Below are positions 1-7,105 of a stretch of DNA of 17,840 nt, one piece after another. Position numbers and translations under genes: made by a program. Numbering within the stretch: the first letter of the stretch is position 1; the number at the start of each line of letters is the position of its first letter. Source of the DNA: Rhodospirillaceae bacterium (lineage in GTDB: Bacteria > Pseudomonadota > Alphaproteobacteria > DSM-16000 > Inquilinaceae); assembly GCA_020425485.1 (NCBI GenBank), contig JAGQRL010000145.1:1-17840 (forward strand), in the 5' to 3' direction. The notes below the pieces were generated by a model. That model worked only from the letters and a program-made list of their open reading frames with translations, was not told the DNA's origin and made no database searches.

Positions 1-1
1 C

Positions 2-967
2 TGCGGCAAGTCCACCTTGCTGCGGGTGGCGGCAGGGCTGGAAGACGTGCAGACCGGTGAAGTGCATATCGGCGGCCGGCGCATGGCCGGCGGCGGCGAT
101 GCCGTGCCGCCGGAACGCCGCGGCGTCGGCCTGGTGTTCCAGGACTACGCCCTGTTCCCCCACCTCAGCGTGCTCGACAACGTGGCCTTCGGGCTGATCG
201 GGCTGGACCCGGCACAGCGCCGGCGCCGTGCTGCCGTCTGCCTCGATCAGGTGGGCATGGCGGGGTTCGCCAAGATGTATCCGCACACGCTGTCCGGCGG
301 GCAGCAGCAGCGGGTGGCGCTGGCCAGAGCACTGGCGCCGCAGCCCCATGTGATGCTGCTGGACGAGCCCTTCTCCGGCCTCGACGTGCTGCTGCGCGAC
401 CGCGTGCGCGACGAAACCCTGCATGTGCTGAAGCGGGCGGGCACCTCCACCCTGCTGGTCACCCACGATCCGGAAGAGGCGATGTTCCTCAGCGACCGCA
501 TCGCCCTGATGGCGCGCGGCCGCATCGTCCAGGCCGGGCCGCCGGCGGAGCTGTACTGCTATCCGCAAACGCCGTTCGTCGCCCGCTTCTTCGGTGAGGT
601 GAACCAGATCCCCGGCCGGGTGGACGGTGCGAAGGTGACCACGCCGGCGGGGCCGGTGGATGCGCCCGACCTGCCGGCCGGCACGCCGGTCGATGTGCTG
701 ATCCGCCCCGAGGCGCTATCGGTCAGCCTGGGTACGCCGGGCGGGGTGCGGGCTTATGTGATGGCCGCCCGCCTGCTCGGCCGCACCAGCCTGGTGCACC
801 TGCGGATGGAGGGCGGGGAGGCCGGGCCGATCCACCTGCACGCGCGGGTGCCGGGGGTGTTTTTGCCCGCCGAAGGGACTGCCGTGTCGATCGCACTGGA
901 TCCACGGCAGGCGTTTGTGTTTCCTTCCGGCGCCGGCGGCGACGACGGCAGCGACCTGTTCGAGTGA
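2..967 (+). CDS. ABC transporter ATP-binding protein, FbpC/PotA-like, 5' end missing
   Basis: This is the ATPase subunit of an importer, acting on the cytoplasmic face of the membrane. It is cut at the window edge: reading frame 2 opens inside Walker A (CGKST at visible residues 1-5), so about 35-40 N-terminal residues are missing. Visible motifs are the Q-loop (VFQDYALFPH, Q47), signature LSGGQ at 97-101, Walker B VMLLDE at 117-122 and the switch histidine in VTHDPEEAM (H155). From about residue 200 a TOBE-type C-terminal domain follows, as in iron(III), spermidine or molybdate importers. The wording around the Q-loop and signature is most like FbpC ferric-iron ATPases, but the substrate cannot be fixed without the permease and binding-protein genes, which would lie upstream. 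The Met at position 17 is internal, not the start. The gene ends 85 bases before tatA and is functionally unrelated to it. Confidence 0.93.
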   Translation, partial: CGKSTLLRVAAGLEDVQTGEVHIGGRRMAGGGDAVPPERRGVGLVFQDYALFPHLSVLDNVAFGLIGLDPAQRRRRAAVCLDQVGMAGFAKMYPHTLSGGQQQRVALARALAPQPHVMLLDEPFSGLDVLLRDRVRDETLHVLKRAGTSTLLVTHDPEEAMFLSDRIALMARGRIVQAGPPAELYCYPQTPFVARFFGEVNQIPGRVDGAKVTTPAGPVDAPDLPAGTPVDVLIRPEALSVSLGTPGGVRAYVMAARLLGRTSLVHLRMEGGEAGPIHLHARVPGVFLPAEGTAVSIALDPRQAFVFPSGAGGDDGSDLFE

Positions 968-991
968 TTGCGGTTGGAGTGATTGCGGCCT
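962..991. repeat. 15-bp tandem duplication at the stop of the ABC gene
   Basis: Two adjacent 15-base units (962-976 and 977-991) share their first 12 bases, GAGTGATTGCGG. The first unit contains the TGA stop of the ABC transporter gene. This looks like a small local duplication in the ABC-tatA spacer; no function is evident. Confidence 0.6.
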
Positions 992-1052
992 GCCGCCGGT
1001 TAGCGTAAGGAACCACCGGTCACAGGCCGGGGCACGGCCACAGGGGGATCCC

Positions 1053-1325
1053 ATGGGACTGAGTATCTGGCAACTTCTGATCATTCTGCTGATCGTCGTC
1101 TTGCTGTTCGGCGCGAACCGCATTCCGCGGCTGATGGGCGATGTCGGCAAGGGCATCCGCAGCTTCCGCACCGGGCTGAAGGAAGACGACGACGACACCG
1201 GCACGACCAGCAGCACAGAAGGCTCTCGCCGGGTGGAGCAGGACACCACCGAGCCGGTGAACCGTACCGACGACAACTCGTCGACCACGTCCAACCCGGG
1301 TGACGGGGCGGCACGGTCGTCCTGA
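1053..1325 (+). CDS. tatA: Sec-independent protein translocase subunit TatA
   Basis: TatA is the pore-forming subunit of the twin-arginine translocase, which moves folded proteins across the inner membrane. The 90-residue protein has the family plan. A short N-terminal helix (MGLSIWQLLIILLIVVLLFG) contains the polar Gln at position 7 and the conserved Phe19-Gly20 hinge. An amphipathic helix follows (about 21-43, ANRIPRLMGDVGKGI), then an acidic, Ser/Thr-rich disordered tail (DDDD at about 45-49). The start at 1053 is chosen because AGGGGG at 1042-1047 lies five bases upstream and the helix begins at once; the open frame extends upstream to 915, but that part lies mostly inside the ABC gene. 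It heads tatA-tatB-tatC, with 54 bases before tatB. Distinguished from tatB by its length and by the following gene. Confidence 0.95.
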   Translation: MGLSIWQLLIILLIVVLLFGANRIPRLMGDVGKGIRSFRTGLKEDDDDTGTTSSTEGSRRVEQDTTEPVNRTDDNSSTTSNPGDGAARSS

Positions 1326-1379
1326 ACGCGGGCGAAGCTGGGCGCATGATCGCATTCCCGCAGATCTGGGCACGCCGCC

Positions 1380-2216
1380 ATGCTTGACGTCGGTTGGCCG
1401 GAATTCACGATCATCGTGATCATTGCGATTGTGGTGATCGGACCGCGCGACCTGCCCAGGGCGCTGAACACCGTTGGCAAATGGGTGCGCAAGGCGCGCA
1501 CCGTGACGCGCGAATTCCAGCGCCATATCGACGATATGGTGAAGGAAAGCGAGCTGGAGGAACTGCGCGAGCTGCGCAAGCTCAACCTCAGCAAGGGCAA
1601 CATCGCCAAGCAGATCGGCAAGGAGATCGATCCCACCGGCGAGATGAAGAAGTCGCTGGAAAGCGCACGCAACATCGGCAAGCCGGGCGAGGCGCCCGAG
1701 GAAAAGGCCGAAGCGGCGCTGGACGAGGCCAAGAAGGCCGAACTGGCGGCGGAAATGGACAACGACCGCGTGCCCCTGGAGAAAGAGGTCGCGGCAAAGG
1801 TGCCGCAGCCGGCTGCGGTGCCGGGCGACGAGGCGCTGGCCCAGAAGCCCATCGAAAAGGCGGGCGTGGTCGGCAACCCCGGTGCGCCGGGCGGCGACGC
1901 CGATGCCATCCGCCGCGCCAAGCTGGCCGCCGCCGGGCAGCCGCCGCCGCCGATGCTGCCGAAGGAAGCAGCCCGCCCGGGTGCGGAGAGCGGTGCCGAC
2001 GGCGCGCCGGCGAAGACGTCGACCCAGATGTCGCCGGAAGAACTGGCGGAATGGCGCGCGCGCTACCGCGAGGCGCGCTCCGTCGCCGTCCAGCGCGAAC
2101 CCATGATCAAGGCACCGTCGATCAAGCCGCCGGCGCCTGAGGCGGCCCGGTCCGATGAGGCCGGCGCTGCGGAGGAGGGGGCCGAGGGAGCCCCGTCCAC
2201 CCAGGCGGCGAACTAG
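1380..2216 (+). CDS. tatB: Sec-independent protein translocase subunit TatB, long C-tail
   Basis: TatB partners TatC in the receptor complex that recognises twin-arginine signal peptides. The N-terminus (MLDVGWPEFTIIVIIAIVVI) is a membrane helix carrying the conserved Glu8 and the Gly21-Pro22 hinge typical of TatB. An amphipathic stretch follows (about 23-50), then a charged helical region likely to form a coiled coil (about 52-72, KESELEELRELRKLNL). At 278 residues it is clearly longer than E. coli TatB (171). The extra length is an Ala/Pro/Glu-rich, low-complexity tail from about residue 100, as often seen in GC-rich alphaproteobacteria. No strong ribosome-binding site precedes the ATG; the start is set by the helix. 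tatC starts 20 bases after its stop, so the three tat genes are probably one transcript. Confidence 0.95.
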   Translation: MLDVGWPEFTIIVIIAIVVIGPRDLPRALNTVGKWVRKARTVTREFQRHIDDMVKESELEELRELRKLNLSKGNIAKQIGKEIDPTGEMKKSLESARNIGKPGEAPEEKAEAALDEAKKAELAAEMDNDRVPLEKEVAAKVPQPAAVPGDEALAQKPIEKAGVVGNPGAPGGDADAIRRAKLAAAGQPPPPMLPKEAARPGAESGADGAPAKTSTQMSPEELAEWRARYREARSVAVQREPMIKAPSIKPPAPEAARSDEAGAAEEGAEGAPSTQAAN

Positions 2217-2236
2217 GCAGTCCGGGGCCTCCAGGC

Positions 2237-3031
2237 ATGGCAAGCACACGCGATCAGGAGATCAACGACCCGCCGATGCCGCTGCTCGCCCATATGGTCG
2301 AGCTGCGCAATCGGCTGATGTATGCCGCGCTGGCGCTGGTGATCGGCTTCTGCGTCTGCTGGTTTTTTGTCGACGACATCTACGATTTCCTCGTCACGCC
2401 GCTCGCCGAAGCCATGGGCGGCGAAGTCGCCCACATGATCTATACGGAGATGACGGAAGTCTTCTTCACCTACATCAAGGTCGCGTTCTACGCAGGCGCC
2501 TTCCTGGCTTTTCCGTTCATGGCGACGCAGATCTACCTGTTCATCGCCCCCGGCCTCTACAAGTCGGAAAAGATGGCGTTCCTGCCCTTCCTCATCGCCA
2601 CGCCGGTGCTGTTCTTCCTGGGCGGGGCGATGGTTTACTACTTCATCATGCCGCTGGCCTGGCACTTCTTCCTGGGGTTCCAGACCACGGGGACCGACGC
2701 TGCCGCGCAGATCGAGATCATGCCGCGGGTCGCCACCTATCTCAGCCTGGTGATCAAACTGATCTTCGCCTTCGGCATCGCCTTCCAGCTTCCCGTGGCG
2801 CTGACGCTGATGGGGCGGGTCGGGCTGATCAGCTCCACTGGTCTGCGGCGCAATCGGAAATACGCCATCGTCATGGTGTTCATCGCCGCGGCGATCCTGA
2901 CGCCGCCCGACGTGATCAGCCAGATCGGCCTGGCTCTGCCGATTCTGGTGCTCTACGAGATCTCGATCCTGCTGGTGCGGGCCGTGGAGCGCAAACGCGA
3001 GGAGCGGCAGGCCGCGGAAGAAGCGGCCTAG
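2237..3031 (+). CDS. tatC: Sec-independent protein translocase subunit TatC
   Basis: TatC is the polytopic core of the Tat receptor complex and binds the twin-arginine motif. The 264-residue protein matches the family in length and pattern. The cytosolic N-terminus has the signature MPLLAHMVELRNRL (residues 14-27, with the Glu22 equivalent that contacts signal peptides). It is followed by hydrophobic segments at about 28-47, 75-100, 115-135, 165-185, 205-222 and 225-243, consistent with six membrane helices. Conserved blocks include the EMTEVFFTYIKVAF region and FPFMATQIYLFIAPGLYKSE around the second and third helices. The C-terminal tail is short and basic/acidic (ERKREERQAAEEAA), as usual. 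Last gene of the tat operon; 136 bases separate it from serS. Confidence 0.97.
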   Translation: MASTRDQEINDPPMPLLAHMVELRNRLMYAALALVIGFCVCWFFVDDIYDFLVTPLAEAMGGEVAHMIYTEMTEVFFTYIKVAFYAGAFLAFPFMATQIYLFIAPGLYKSEKMAFLPFLIATPVLFFLGGAMVYYFIMPLAWHFFLGFQTTGTDAAAQIEIMPRVATYLSLVIKLIFAFGIAFQLPVALTLMGRVGLISSTGLRRNRKYAIVMVFIAAAILTPPDVISQIGLALPILVLYEISILLVRAVERKREERQAAEEAA

Positions 3032-3097
3032 CGGGCGCGGGTGCGCCACGCAGTGCCCCCATGAGCGCTGCGGCAGGTCCTTTCCCCCGTCGCAGGC

Positions 3098-3127
3098 TTG
3101 GCGGCGGCACCTTCCTGCCCCTATAAC
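3098..3127 (+). promoter_or_regulatory. Putative sigma70-type promoter for serS
   Basis: TTGGCG at 3098-3103 and TATAAC at 3122-3127 are separated by 18 bases, giving a start about 35 bases before the serS ATG at 3168. Seen by eye only. It would let serS and the downstream surE-pcm-nlpD be transcribed apart from tatABC. Confidence 0.45.
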
Positions 3128-3167
3128 CGCGGGACCACCGCTCCCTCCAAGTCCACATAGATCCGGC

Positions 3168-4442
3168 ATGCACGACATCCGCGCCATCCGCGAGGCCCCC
3201 GAGGAGTTCGACCGCGAATTGGCGCGCCGCCGCCTGCCCGCCAGGGCGGCCGGCCTGATCGCCATCGACGAACGCCGCCGCGCCCTTCTGACCGAGCTGC
3301 AATCGCTGCAGGCGCGCCGCAACGAAGCCTCGCGCCAGATCGGCCAGGTGAAGCGTAAGGGCGGCGATGCCCAGCCGCTGATGGACGAGGTGAGCGCCAT
3401 CAAGGACGACATGGCGCGCCTGGAAGATGACGAGCGCAGCGCCGCCCAGGACCTCAACGACGCGCTCGCCGGCATTCCCAACCTGGCCCTGGCGACCGTT
3501 CCCGACGGCGAGAACGAAGCCGACAACGTGGAACTGCGGCGCGTCGGCGAGCCGGTGATCGTCGGTGCGGCGAAGGAGCATTTCGACATCGGCGAGGGCC
3601 TCGGCGAAATGGATTTCGCCACCGCCGGCAAGCTGTCCGGCGCCCGCTTCGTGCTGCTGCGCGGCAAGCTCGCCCGGCTTTCCCGCGCCATCGGCCAGTT
3701 CATGCTCGACCTGCACATCACCGAGCACGGCTATACCGAAGTGGCGCCGCCGCTGATGGTGCGCGACGAAGCGGTGTTCGGCACCGGCCAGTTGCCCAAA
3801 TTCGCCGAGGATCTGTTCCGCACCACCACTGATCACTGGCTGATCCCCACCGCCGAGGTGCCGCTGACCAACCAGGTGGCGGGCGAGATCCTGGAAGCGG
3901 AAGACCTGCCGCTGCGCTACACGGCGCTGACGCCGTGCTTCCGCTCGGAAGCCGGGTCGGCCGGGCGCGACACCCGCGGCATGATCCGCCAGCACCAGTT
4001 CGACAAGGTGGAGATGGTGTCCATCACCACCCCGGAGCAGAGTGCCGAGGAGCACGCCCGCATGGTGGGCTGTGCGGAAGCCGTGCTGCAGCGCCTGGGG
4101 CTGGCCTATCGGGTGGTCAATCTGTGCACCGGCGATCTGGGCTTCGCCGCCCAGGTGACCCACGACATCGAGGTGTGGCTGCCCGGCCAGGGCACCTACC
4201 GCGAGATTTCCTCGTGTTCGGACTGCGGGCCGTTCCAGGCGCGCCGCATGAATGCGCGCTGCCGGGCCAAGGGCGAGAAGGCCACCCGCTTCGTGCATAC
4301 CCTCAACGGGTCCGGCGTCGCGGTGGGCCGGGCGCTCGTCGCGGTGCTGGAAACCTACCAGCGGGCCGACGGTTCGGTGGAAATCCCCGCCGTTCTGCGC
4401 CCCTACATGGCCGGCCAGGAGGTCCTTGTCCCCCATGCCTGA
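3168..4442 (+). CDS. serS: Serine--tRNA ligase
   Basis: This class II aminoacyl-tRNA synthetase charges tRNA-Ser (and tRNA-Sec where present) with serine in the cytoplasm. The 424-residue protein is of standard length. Residues 1 to about 110 form the N-terminal tRNA-binding helical hairpin, visible as long charged helices (about 27-65 and 70-100). The catalytic core carries the serine-binding TAE at 228-230, motif 2 (FRSEAGSAGRDTRG, 258-271, with the IRQHQF continuation) and motif 3 (LNGSGVAVGRALVAVLE, 379-395). The start MHDIRAIRE is the conserved N-terminus of the family. Its stop overlaps the first codons of surE by 8 bases, so translation is probably coupled. Essential housekeeping gene; nothing looks missing. 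Confidence 0.98.
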   Translation: MHDIRAIREAPEEFDRELARRRLPARAAGLIAIDERRRALLTELQSLQARRNEASRQIGQVKRKGGDAQPLMDEVSAIKDDMARLEDDERSAAQDLNDALAGIPNLALATVPDGENEADNVELRRVGEPVIVGAAKEHFDIGEGLGEMDFATAGKLSGARFVLLRGKLARLSRAIGQFMLDLHITEHGYTEVAPPLMVRDEAVFGTGQLPKFAEDLFRTTTDHWLIPTAEVPLTNQVAGEILEAEDLPLRYTALTPCFRSEAGSAGRDTRGMIRQHQFDKVEMVSITTPEQSAEEHARMVGCAEAVLQRLGLAYRVVNLCTGDLGFAAQVTHDIEVWLPGQGTYREISSCSDCGPFQARRMNARCRAKGEKATRFVHTLNGSGVAVGRALVAVLETYQRADGSVEIPAVLRPYMAGQEVLVPHA

Positions 4443-5232
4443 TCGTTCCCACGCGGGCGGCTTCCGCGTGCTTCTGTCCAACGACGACGGCATCCATGCG
4501 CCGGGGTTCAAGGTGCTGGAGGAAATCGCCGCCGGGCTGTCCGACGATGTGTGGATCAGCGCGCCGGAAACCGAACAGAGCGGCGCCAGCCATTCGCTGA
4601 CCCTGCACCGGCCGCTGCGCCTGCGCGAGATCGAGCCGCGGCGCTACATGGTGGACGGCACGCCGACCGATTGCGTGCTGCTGGCGATCAACCGGGCGAT
4701 GAAGGACCATCGGCCGGACCTGCTGCTGTCCGGCGTCAATCTCGGCCAGAACCTGGCGGAGGACGTGACCTATTCCGGCACCATCGCCGCCGCCATGGAG
4801 GCGACGCTGATGGGGGTGCCCTCGATCGCCATGAGCCAGGTGCTGCAAGTGGGCCACCCGCCGGACTGGTCGACCGCGCGGATCTGGGGTCCCAAGGTGA
4901 TCCGCGCCTGCCTGGATGCCGGCTGGCCCCAGAACGTGCTGATCAACATCAACTTCCCGCCGGTCTCCGCCGATGAGGTGACGGGCATTGCCGTGGTGCC
5001 CCACGGCCGGGCCAAGATCGGCGATCAGTTGACGGCGCGCACCGACCCGCGCGGCCGCGAATACATCTGGATCGGCACCCAGCGCTCCGAACTCCACCGG
5101 TTCGATGCCAACGCGCCGGTGGGCGATACCGATCTGGATGCCATCGCCCAGAACAAGGTGGCGGTGACGCCGCTGCACATGGATCTCAGCCACTACCCGA
5201 CCATCCAGGCATTGGAGTCCGTGATCGCGTGA
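4435..5232 (+). CDS. surE: 5'-nucleotidase SurE
   Basis: SurE is a metal-dependent nucleoside monophosphate (and short polyphosphate) phosphatase linked to stationary-phase survival. The 265-residue protein has the diagnostic N-terminal metal site LLSNDDGIHAPG (Asp17, Asp18), the SGASHS loop (49-54), the SGVNLG block (99-104, metal-ligand Asn102) and YSGT (113-116), followed by the usual VLININFPP strand. The ATG at 4435 is preferred: AGGAGGT at 4417-4423 lies 11 bases upstream and MPDRSHAGGFRVLLSNDDG places the metal site at the expected distance. An in-frame TTG at 4426 is closer to that site and cannot be fully excluded. It overlaps serS by 8 bases and pcm by 4 (GTGA), the conserved surE-pcm arrangement. 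Confidence 0.97.
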   Translation: MPDRSHAGGFRVLLSNDDGIHAPGFKVLEEIAAGLSDDVWISAPETEQSGASHSLTLHRPLRLREIEPRRYMVDGTPTDCVLLAINRAMKDHRPDLLLSGVNLGQNLAEDVTYSGTIAAAMEATLMGVPSIAMSQVLQVGHPPDWSTARIWGPKVIRACLDAGWPQNVLININFPPVSADEVTGIAVVPHGRAKIGDQLTARTDPRGREYIWIGTQRSELHRFDANAPVGDTDLDAIAQNKVAVTPLHMDLSHYPTIQALESVIA

Positions 5233-5888
5233 CCTTGGAAGCGCGCCGCATCCGCCTTTTGATGAAGCTGCGCCGCTCGGGCGTCACCGACCATCGCGTG
5301 CTCGGCGCCGTCGAACGGGTGCCGCGCGAGCTGTTCGTGCCGGATGCCTTCGAGGATCAGGCCTACGAGGATATCGCCCTGCCCATCGGCCTCGGCCAGA
5401 CCATCAGCCAGCCGCTGGTGGTGGCGCTGATGACTCAGGCGCTGATGGTCGAGGAGATGCACAAGGTGCTGGAGGTGGGCACCGGCTCCGGCTACCAGGG
5501 GGCGGTGCTGGCGAAGCTGTGCCGGCGGCTCTACACCATCGAACGCCACCGCGATCTGCTCACCGTGGCGGAAGGGCGATTCGAAAAGTTGCGTCTCCAC
5601 AATGTCACCACACGCCACGGCGATGGTATGGCCGGCTGGCCCGAGCAGGCGCCATTCCAGCGAATCCTTGTCACAGCGGCGTGCGGAACATCGGCCCCGC
5701 CGCCGGCCTTGACGGATCAACTCGCGGTTGGTGGTGTATTGGTGATTCCGATGGGCGACGACCGGCGCCAGCAGCAAGTTGTCCGGTTTACCCGGTCTGA
5801 CAGCGGCTTGGAGAGAGAGGAACTTTGGCCCGTCCGCTTCGTACCTTTGGTGCCCGATCTGCCGGGCGCGGCAGAGGGCGCTTCCTAG
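5229..5888 (+). CDS. pcm: Protein-L-isoaspartate O-methyltransferase
   Basis: Pcm transfers a methyl group from S-adenosylmethionine to L-isoaspartyl residues, starting repair of aged proteins. The 219-residue protein shows the family blocks in order: VPRELFVPDAFEDQAYED (31-48), the QTISQP loop (57-62) that shapes the active site, motif I LEVGTGSGYQ (81-90) for cofactor binding, and the acidic end of the next strand (YTIER, about 102-106). The WPVRFVPLV near the end is the usual terminal strand. It starts with GTG at 5229, whose last two bases overlap the surE stop (GTGA), implying coupled translation. The last 64 bases overlap the nlpD-like gene in another frame, beyond the conserved FVPL core, so little constraint is expected there. 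Confidence 0.97.
   Translation: MTLEARRIRLLMKLRRSGVTDHRVLGAVERVPRELFVPDAFEDQAYEDIALPIGLGQTISQPLVVALMTQALMVEEMHKVLEVGTGSGYQGAVLAKLCRRLYTIERHRDLLTVAEGRFEKLRLHNVTTRHGDGMAGWPEQAPFQRILVTAACGTSAPPPALTDQLAVGGVLVIPMGDDRRQQQVVRFTRSDSGLEREELWPVRFVPLVPDLPGAAEGAS
5814..5827 (+). promoter_or_regulatory. Ribosome-binding site and TTG start of the nlpD-like gene
   Basis: A purine tract AGAGAGGA (5814-5821) precedes TTG at 5825. An in-frame TGA at 5798-5800 closes the frame upstream, and no ATG, GTG or other TTG occurs between it and the lipoprotein signal peptide, so TTG 5825 is the only standard start that yields an intact signal sequence. Confidence 0.75.
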
Positions 5889-7096
5889 CCGCAGTCCTGG
5901 CCGCTGCCGCCCTGGCCGGCGGTGTTGCCGGGTGCACGCCGCCCCAGCCCGTTGCCACCTCCGCTCCGCCGACCATCGGTGCGCCGCCCGGCTGGGCGAT
6001 CGCCACGGTGCAGTACGGCGAAACGCTGGACCAGGTGGCGGCCCGCTACGGCGTGGAAACCCAGACCCTGATGGACGTGAACCACCTGCCGACGGCGAAC
6101 GCGCTGATGGCGGGCGACCGGCTGCTGGTGCCCCAGCAGGCGCGCACCCACACGGTGGCCACCGGCGAATCGATCTATTCCATCGCCGCGGACTATGGCG
6201 TGCGCCGGGCCGACCTGATCGCCGCCAACAACATCGAGAACCCGGACTATCTGCGCACCGGGCAGGTGCTGCAGATCCCGCTGACCAACCAGGAGATCGA
6301 GGCAGCCCGCACCTGGACGCCGCCGGCACCACAGCCGGTGGCCGAACCCGTGCAAGCACTGGGGCAGCCACAAGTGCCGGCCCAGGGGCAGATCGCCGCG
6401 GCCCCCATCGCCGGCCCCACGGTGGGTGGCGGCACGGTGAGCAGCGGCTCGGTGGAAGCAGTGCCGCTGGAAGGGCCGAGCGGAACGGCACTGCCGCCGG
6501 TGACCAGCGGACCCCCGGCCGGCGGCCAAGTGGCGGGCGGGCCGATCCCGCAGGGCATCGACAGCGAGCTGATCGCCCACCAGGAAGCCGCACCCTTCCA
6601 GCCGTCCACCGATGGCCAGCCCGGCCCCGGCGTAGGGCTCGACCAGGAGGTGCCGCCGTCGGGCCAGGTGGCGGCCCTGCCACCGGCGCAGCCCGTGCCG
6701 GCGGCGACCACCACCGCACAGTTCCAGTGGCCGGTGCGCGGCGACCTGATCCCGGTGTTCGACCCGGCGGACCGCGCCCGCTTCGACGACGGCATGAACA
6801 TCGTGGCACCGGCGGGCACGCCCATTTTGGCGTCGCGCGACGGCACCGTGGTGTATGCCGGCAACGAACTCAGGGGGTACGGCAATCTGGTGATCGTGCG
6901 CCACGCCGATGGCTGGGTGACCGCCTATGCCCATGCCAACGAACTGATGGTGGAGCGCGGCGACACCGTGCGCGCCGGCCAGCAGATCGCCACCGTGGGG
7001 CAGACCGGGGCGGTCAGCTCACCCCAGCTCCATTTCGAAATCCGCCGCGGCTCCGACCCCGTGAACCCGCTGGACCATCTGCCGTCCCACGGGTAG
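5825..7096 (+). CDS. nlpD: NlpD-like LysM/LytM (M23-fold) lipoprotein, catalytically degenerate
   Basis: This is probably an envelope lipoprotein that activates peptidoglycan amidases during cell separation. An Arg-rich n-region and hydrophobic core end in the lipobox VAGC (Cys37). Two LysM peptidoglycan-binding repeats follow (about 62-103 and 109-152), then a Pro/Gly/Ala-rich linker (about 160-298) and a C-terminal LytM domain (about 299-423). That domain resembles NlpD closely (VVYAGNELRGYGNLVIVRH; AYAHANELMV). The M23 zinc ligands are mostly lost: the HxxxD site reads DDGMN (321-325) and the HxH site reads QLH (401-403); only His370 and His403 keep their places. E. coli NlpD is degenerate in the same domain, and it also follows surE-pcm, so orthology is likely. 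Caulobacter DipM-type proteins are the main alternative. Length is 423 residues against about 379 in E. coli. Start is TTG; convergent with the next gene, 9 bases apart. Confidence 0.88.
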   Translation: MARPLRTFGARSAGRGRGRFLAAVLAAAALAGGVAGCTPPQPVATSAPPTIGAPPGWAIATVQYGETLDQVAARYGVETQTLMDVNHLPTANALMAGDRLLVPQQARTHTVATGESIYSIAADYGVRRADLIAANNIENPDYLRTGQVLQIPLTNQEIEAARTWTPPAPQPVAEPVQALGQPQVPAQGQIAAAPIAGPTVGGGTVSSGSVEAVPLEGPSGTALPPVTSGPPAGGQVAGGPIPQGIDSELIAHQEAAPFQPSTDGQPGPGVGLDQEVPPSGQVAALPPAQPVPAATTTAQFQWPVRGDLIPVFDPADRARFDDGMNIVAPAGTPILASRDGTVVYAGNELRGYGNLVIVRHADGWVTAYAHANELMVERGDTVRAGQQIATVGQTGAVSSPQLHFEIRRGSDPVNPLDHLPSHG

Positions 7097-7105
7097 GGCC
7101 GAACG

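Noticed and set aside
3032..3097. Possible terminator after tatC
   Set aside because: The region is GC-rich with only short imperfect stems and no T-run.
2916..4511. Long minus-strand open frame antisense to serS, and similar ones over secD (8603-10318) and surE (4303-5193)
   Set aside because: They lie wholly over strongly conserved genes and their translations are Arg/His/Gly-rich with no domain. They are expected in GC-rich DNA.
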